DNA of 9,583 nt from contig JAHEZB010000044.1 of the NCBI GenBank assembly GCA_023251285.1, positions 1 through 9,583 on the forward strand. The letters run 5' to 3'. The notes beneath the pieces are model-generated. The model had not been told where the DNA came from. It did no database searches and saw nothing but the letters and a program-made list of their open reading frames with translations. Position numbers and translations under genes: made by a program. Positions 6,828 to 9,583 of the stretch are shown in pieces (the first letter of the stretch is position 1; each line of letters opens with the position of its first letter). This DNA comes from Chitinophagaceae bacterium. Lineage in GTDB: Bacteria > Bacteroidota > Bacteroidia > Chitinophagales > Chitinophagaceae.

Positions 6828-6900
6828 CCGCCCGCTTCTAAAATTGGAAGATGGAATTTACTAAAATTTAAAAAATTGCTCTTAGCGGAGAAAATTAAAA

Positions 6901-8460
6901 ATGGAGCTCAGCAACATCAATAAAGACCGTAAATTCAGGAGAAAAACAGGTTCTCTTGAACTCGGCACCATGGCATTTGGGAAAGTGCCGCCGCAGGCCA
7001 AAGAGTTGGAAGAAGCGGTTCTCGGAGCAATCATGCTCGAGAAAAATGCGTTTGATGTAATCGTTGAAATCCTCACGCCTGAATGTTTTTATATAGATGC
7101 CCATCAGCGCATTTTCAGGACGATGCAGGGATTGCAACAAAAAAATTCACCGATAGATTTATTAACGGTTGTTGAAGAATTAAAATTTCGCGAGGAACTC
7201 GATTTAATTGGTGGCCCTTTTTATGTAACCAAATTAACCAACGCCGTTTTTTCTTCTGCAAACATTGAAATTCATGCAAGAATCATTCTTCAAAAATTTA
7301 TTCAAAGAGAATTAATAAAAATCAGCAGTGAAATTATTGGCGACGCTTATGAAGACAGCACCGATGTTTTTGAATTGCTGGATATGGCAGAATCAAAATT
7401 GTTTGATATTACTAATAAACATCTGAAAAGAGATTATGCAAGCATCGATTCTGTCTTGGTAAAAACGATTCAGCGTATTGAAGATCTCAGAACGCGACAG
7501 GATGAAATTACGGGTGTGCCAACCGGTTTTTCTTCCATTGATCGGGTAACTTATGGCTGGCAACCGAGCGATTTGATCGTTCTGGCAGCACGTCCTTCTG
7601 TTGGTAAAACGGCCTTTGCTTTGAACCTGGCGCGCAATGCGGCGCTTCATCCTACAAAACCTACAGCGGTGGGTTTCTTTTCGCTGGAAATGAGTGCGAG
7701 CCAGCTTGTGCAAAGAATTTTAAGTGCAGAAAGCGGAATTCTCCTGGAAAAAATTGCGCGTGGAAAACTCGAACAACATGAGATGGAAGAGCTGTATAAA
7801 AAAGGAATTAACCGGCTTTCCTCTGCGCCGATCCATATTGACGACACCGCAGCTTTGAATATTTTTGAATTGCGCGCGAAGTGCAGAAGATTGAAAAATA
7901 AACACAATGTCGGGTTGATTATCATCGACTATTTGCAACTGATGAGTGGCACCGGTGAAAACCGCAATGCAAATCGTGAACAGGAAATCAGCCGTATTTC
8001 ACGCGATTTAAAAGGTCTTGCAAAAGAATTACAGGTTCCAATCATCGCACTCAGCCAGTTGAGCCGTGAAGTAGAAAAAAGAAAAGAAGGAAGTAAAATT
8101 CCGCAATTGAGCGATTTACGCGAGTCCGGAGCCATCGAGCAGGATGCCGATATGGTTGTATTTCTGTACCGTCCGGAGTATCATGATATTCATGCCAATG
8201 AAAACGGTGAATCTACCAAAGGCGAAACACAAATAAGAATTGCAAAACATAGAAATGGCCAATTGGAAACAATTAATTTAAAAGCATTATTGCACATTCA
8301 GAAGTTTGTGGAAATGGACGATAATGATTTTGGCAACAGTCTGCCTCCCGGCAATTTCAGACCGGTAAAAGATCTCGATGGAAGCGGTGGAGCAAAACTT
8401 TATTTCCAGGCGGGAAGCAAGATGAACCATGAAGAATTTGATGAAGATGCGCCATTTTAA
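6901..8460 (+). CDS. dnaB: Replicative DNA helicase DnaB
   Basis: This 519-residue protein is the hexameric helicase that unwinds DNA ahead of the replication fork. A basic N-terminal extension (1-27) precedes the N-terminal collar domain (about 28-130, with VPPQAKELEEAVLGAIML). A linker helix region (about 150-205) follows, then the RecA-like motor (about 206-470). Motor motifs are the Walker A loop RPSVGKT (231-237), the catalytic Glu263 in SLEMS, Walker B LIIIDYLQL (339-347), the H4 motif SQLSREVEKR (385-394) and KHRNG (449-453), where Arg451 fits the arginine finger. No intein interrupts it. The tail after about residue 471 is long and polar and ends EEFDEDAPF, which resembles the acidic tip of single-strand-binding protein. 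A later in-frame ATG exists at residue 24, but the first gives the longer N-terminus usual in Bacteroidota. rsmE follows 58 bp downstream, probably on the same transcript. Confidence 0.97.
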   Translation: MELSNINKDRKFRRKTGSLELGTMAFGKVPPQAKELEEAVLGAIMLEKNAFDVIVEILTPECFYIDAHQRIFRTMQGLQQKNSPIDLLTVVEELKFREELDLIGGPFYVTKLTNAVFSSANIEIHARIILQKFIQRELIKISSEIIGDAYEDSTDVFELLDMAESKLFDITNKHLKRDYASIDSVLVKTIQRIEDLRTRQDEITGVPTGFSSIDRVTYGWQPSDLIVLAARPSVGKTAFALNLARNAALHPTKPTAVGFFSLEMSASQLVQRILSAESGILLEKIARGKLEQHEMEELYKKGINRLSSAPIHIDDTAALNIFELRAKCRRLKNKHNVGLIIIDYLQLMSGTGENRNANREQEISRISRDLKGLAKELQVPIIALSQLSREVEKRKEGSKIPQLSDLRESGAIEQDADMVVFLYRPEYHDIHANENGESTKGETQIRIAKHRNGQLETINLKALLHIQKFVEMDDNDFGNSLPPGNFRPVKDLDGSGGAKLYFQAGSKMNHEEFDEDAPF

Positions 8461-8518
8461 TTAACCATCCCAGGCTATTTACTTTTAATTTTTTCTGAAT
8501 TTTTCAAGTAAAATATCA

Positions 8519-9214
8519 ATGGCTGTTCCCTTTTTTTTTGAAGAAAATTTACCTCTTTCCAACGATTTTATTTTGAGTGAAGAAACATCGAAACACGTTT
8601 CACAGGTGTTGCGAATGAAAGAAGGTGAAGAAATAAGGGTTACTAACGGTAAGGGACAAATGATCATTGCTGAAATAATTTTACCCGATAAGAAAAAGAC
8701 GAAAGTAAAAACAATCCGAAAACTATTTTCAGAATCGCCAAAATCGAAAATAAGCATTGCGATTTCATTAATTAAAAGTACAAACCGTTTTGAATGGTTT
8801 GCAGAAAAGGCAACAGAAATAGGTGTTTCAGCAATTATTCCGATGATTTGTAAGCGTTCAGAAAAAACGCATTTCCGGAAAGAAAGAATTCGTTCTATTT
8901 TAATAAGTGCCATGCTGCAAAGCCAACAATCGTGGCTGCCGGAATTATCAGATCCGGTAAAGTTTTCAGATTTACTGAAGAATGAACAGCAGGAGCAAAA
9001 GTTTATTGCTCATTGCCTTCCTGAGGAGAAAAAGGAATTAAAAGATGTATCAACAAAAGCCATTTCAAAAATAATTTTAATTGGTCCGGAAGGCGATTTT
9101 ACAGAAGAAGAAATTCAACAAGCTATTCAGCATACTTATATTCCTATAAGTCTCGGCGATACCAGATTGAGAACAGAAACAGCTGGAATGGTAGCTGCGG
9201 TTTTATTGAAATAA
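8519..9214 (+). CDS. rsmE: 16S rRNA (uracil1498-N3)-methyltransferase RsmE
   Basis: This 231-residue protein is a complete SPOUT-class RNA methyltransferase that methylates N3 of U1498 in 16S rRNA, using S-adenosylmethionine, late in small-subunit assembly. The N-terminal RNA-binding PUA-like domain (about 1-72) has HVSQVLRMKEGEEI. The C-terminal knotted domain (about 75-231) has KSTNRFEWFAEKATEIGV (86-103), SQQSWLPEL (135-143), IGPEGDF (188-194) and LGDTRLRTETA (212-222). The last two form the cofactor pocket of the knot. The family's usual second Gly after GPEG is Asp here (GPEGDF), a mild variation. The start gives MAVPFFF, close to the usual N-terminus. It follows dnaB on the same strand, and a small stem-loop lies 13 bp after its stop. 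Confidence 0.95.
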   Translation: MAVPFFFEENLPLSNDFILSEETSKHVSQVLRMKEGEEIRVTNGKGQMIIAEIILPDKKKTKVKTIRKLFSESPKSKISIAISLIKSTNRFEWFAEKATEIGVSAIIPMICKRSEKTHFRKERIRSILISAMLQSQQSWLPELSDPVKFSDLLKNEQQEQKFIAHCLPEEKKELKDVSTKAISKIILIGPEGDFTEEEIQQAIQHTYIPISLGDTRLRTETAGMVAAVLLK

Positions 9215-9226
9215 AAATAAGAATTA

Positions 9227-9258
9227 CCGGTATTTCTTTGTTTACCGGCTTCTCTTTT
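9227..9258 (+). terminator. Weak Rho-independent terminator of dnaB-rsmE
   Basis: CCGGTA (9227-9232) pairs perfectly with TACCGG (9243-9248) around a 10-nt loop. CTTCTCTTTT follows, a U-rich but interrupted tail. It begins 13 bp after the rsmE stop, the expected place for a terminator. The stem is only 6 bp, so it may be inefficient. Confidence 0.5.
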
Positions 9259-9285
9259 CAATGCTGTTTTTTATCAGAAAAAAAC

Positions 9286-9379
9286 GCTGCTTATTATTTT
9301 AGGTTCTTTGTGAAAAATAGTGGAAACAAAAGAACATAATAAGGTTGATTCATCTGCTGCGCTTATTATTACTAAGGTC
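9286..9379. repeat. Imperfect direct repeat, two copies 70 bp apart
   Basis: Copy one (9286-9306) begins GCTGCTTATTATTTTAGG and copy two (9356-9379) begins GCTGCGCTTATTATTACT. They align with a 2-bp insertion after GCTGC and a small insertion before the shared T-A-G-G-T part. The DNA between them is not obviously duplicated. This suggests an old, decayed tandem duplication or a repeated binding site. Confidence 0.45.
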
Positions 9380-9476
9380 AATAAGGTTCTAATCATACGG
9401 TTTTTAGAAAAGCTGGAATGTAACCTTATTACCATAGTAACAGAATGGCAAAATCTCTAATTTACCTTATTACCTT
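9336..9476. repeat. Four copies of an AATAAGGT motif arranged as nested inverted repeats
   Basis: AATAAGGT occurs on the plus strand at 9338-9345 and 9380-9387, and on the minus strand at 9423-9430 and 9464-9471. The middle two copies sit in a long inverted repeat: 9369-9388 pairs with 9422-9440 over 18 base pairs, with one mismatch (9375) and one bulge (9379), around a 33-nt loop. The outer two copies can pair over 8 bp, so the whole is a nested palindrome. Minus-strand copies share GGTAATAAGGT. It could be a regulator-binding cluster for the next gene, a structured RNA, or a small repeat element. Confidence 0.6.
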
Positions 9477-9570
9477 CAATGATGAGAAAACGCTGCATTG
9501 GTGAGTAACTTTTTTTATATTTTTTTATTTTCTTTTCGATAATGTTATTTATTTAATGTCAGTGTATTTA

Positions 9571-9583
9571 ATGAAAAAGCACA
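9571..9583 (+). CDS. Possible start of the next gene (only four codons visible)
   Basis: An ATG at 9571 opens MKKH before the window ends. An in-frame ATG at 9556 would give MSVYLMKKH. The Met-Lys-Lys start and the very AT-rich, promoter-like DNA before it fit a gene start, but four codons cannot prove a gene, and no product can be named. Confidence 0.22.

Larger units (their letters stand above)
6443..6900. other. Divergent intergenic region between pheT and dnaB
   Basis: This 458-bp stretch has no credible gene on either strand and is strongly AT-rich, with runs of T and A around 6566-6588 and 6681-6715. It holds candidate promoters for pheT and dnaB. It also has several sequences one or two bases off the DnaA-box consensus TTWTNCACA (6534-6542, 6650-6658, 6664-6672, 6726-6734). 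A weak inverted repeat GTGAA/TTCAC lies at 6640-6657 and an AT-only-like hairpin TTTGTT/AACAAA at 6570-6588. No RNA gene is recognised. Confidence 0.65.
9215..9583. other. Gene-poor, repeat-containing stretch after rsmE
   Basis: This 369-bp stretch has no convincing complete gene. It contains a weak terminator for rsmE, an A/T hairpin (GTTTTTT 9266-9272 against AAAAAAC 9279-9285), and a dense set of short repeats around TAATAAGGTT. AAAACGCTGC occurs twice (9281-9290 and 9487-9496). After 9508 it becomes almost pure A/T, as expected of a promoter region, and a possible start codon lies at the very end. Confidence 0.7.

Noticed and set aside
8485..8913. 142-codon frame antisense to rsmE
   Set aside because: It overlaps a well-supported rsmE and shows no recognisable domain.
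9286..9496. CRISPR array or insertion-sequence ends after rsmE
   Set aside because: The repeats are short, unequal and in both orientations, spacers are irregular, and there is no cas gene or transposase in the window.

Overview
The window comes from a chromosome of the phylum Bacteroidota, most likely a Chitinophagia- or Sphingobacteriia-type organism. The evidence is the AT-rich composition, the lack of clear Shine-Dalgarno sites, promoter candidates of the Bacteroidota type (TTTG, about 20 bp, TAnnTTTG), and typical Bacteroidota versions of DnaB, ZapA, PheT and a beta-barrel porin. It is mostly housekeeping DNA. I see no insertion sequence, prophage, CRISPR array, tRNA or rRNA.

Layout. 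1-224 (minus): N-terminal part of a flavodoxin/ferredoxin-NADPH reductase-like flavoprotein, cut by the window edge. 225-630: a divergent control region with several short repeats. 631-3328 (plus): an ammonium module, with an AmtB ammonium channel followed by a BBP2/OmpL-like outer-membrane beta-barrel protein. The 148-bp gap between them holds a nested stem-loop. 3401-6442 (minus): a tight operon read pheT, then a small coiled-coil protein, then zapA. It joins the phenylalanyl-tRNA synthetase beta subunit to cell-division accessory factors. 6443-6900: a 458-bp AT-rich divergent control region. 6901-9214 (plus): dnaB (replicative helicase), then rsmE (16S rRNA m3U1498 methyltransferase). 9215-9583: gene-poor DNA with a weak terminator and a cluster of short direct and inverted repeats. 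The next gene may begin at the very end.

How the genes work together. AmtB would move ammonium across the inner membrane, and the porin could let small solutes through the outer membrane. No PII (glnK) gene lies beside amtB in this window. PheT is half of an essential synthetase, while ZapA and its coiled-coil neighbour probably act at the FtsZ ring. DnaB and RsmE serve replication and ribosome maturation. No wholly new multi-gene system is evident. The most unexplained structures are the repeat cluster at 9286-9476, the nested hairpin at 2139-2194, the repeats in front of amtB, and the duplicated C-terminal motif of AmtB.
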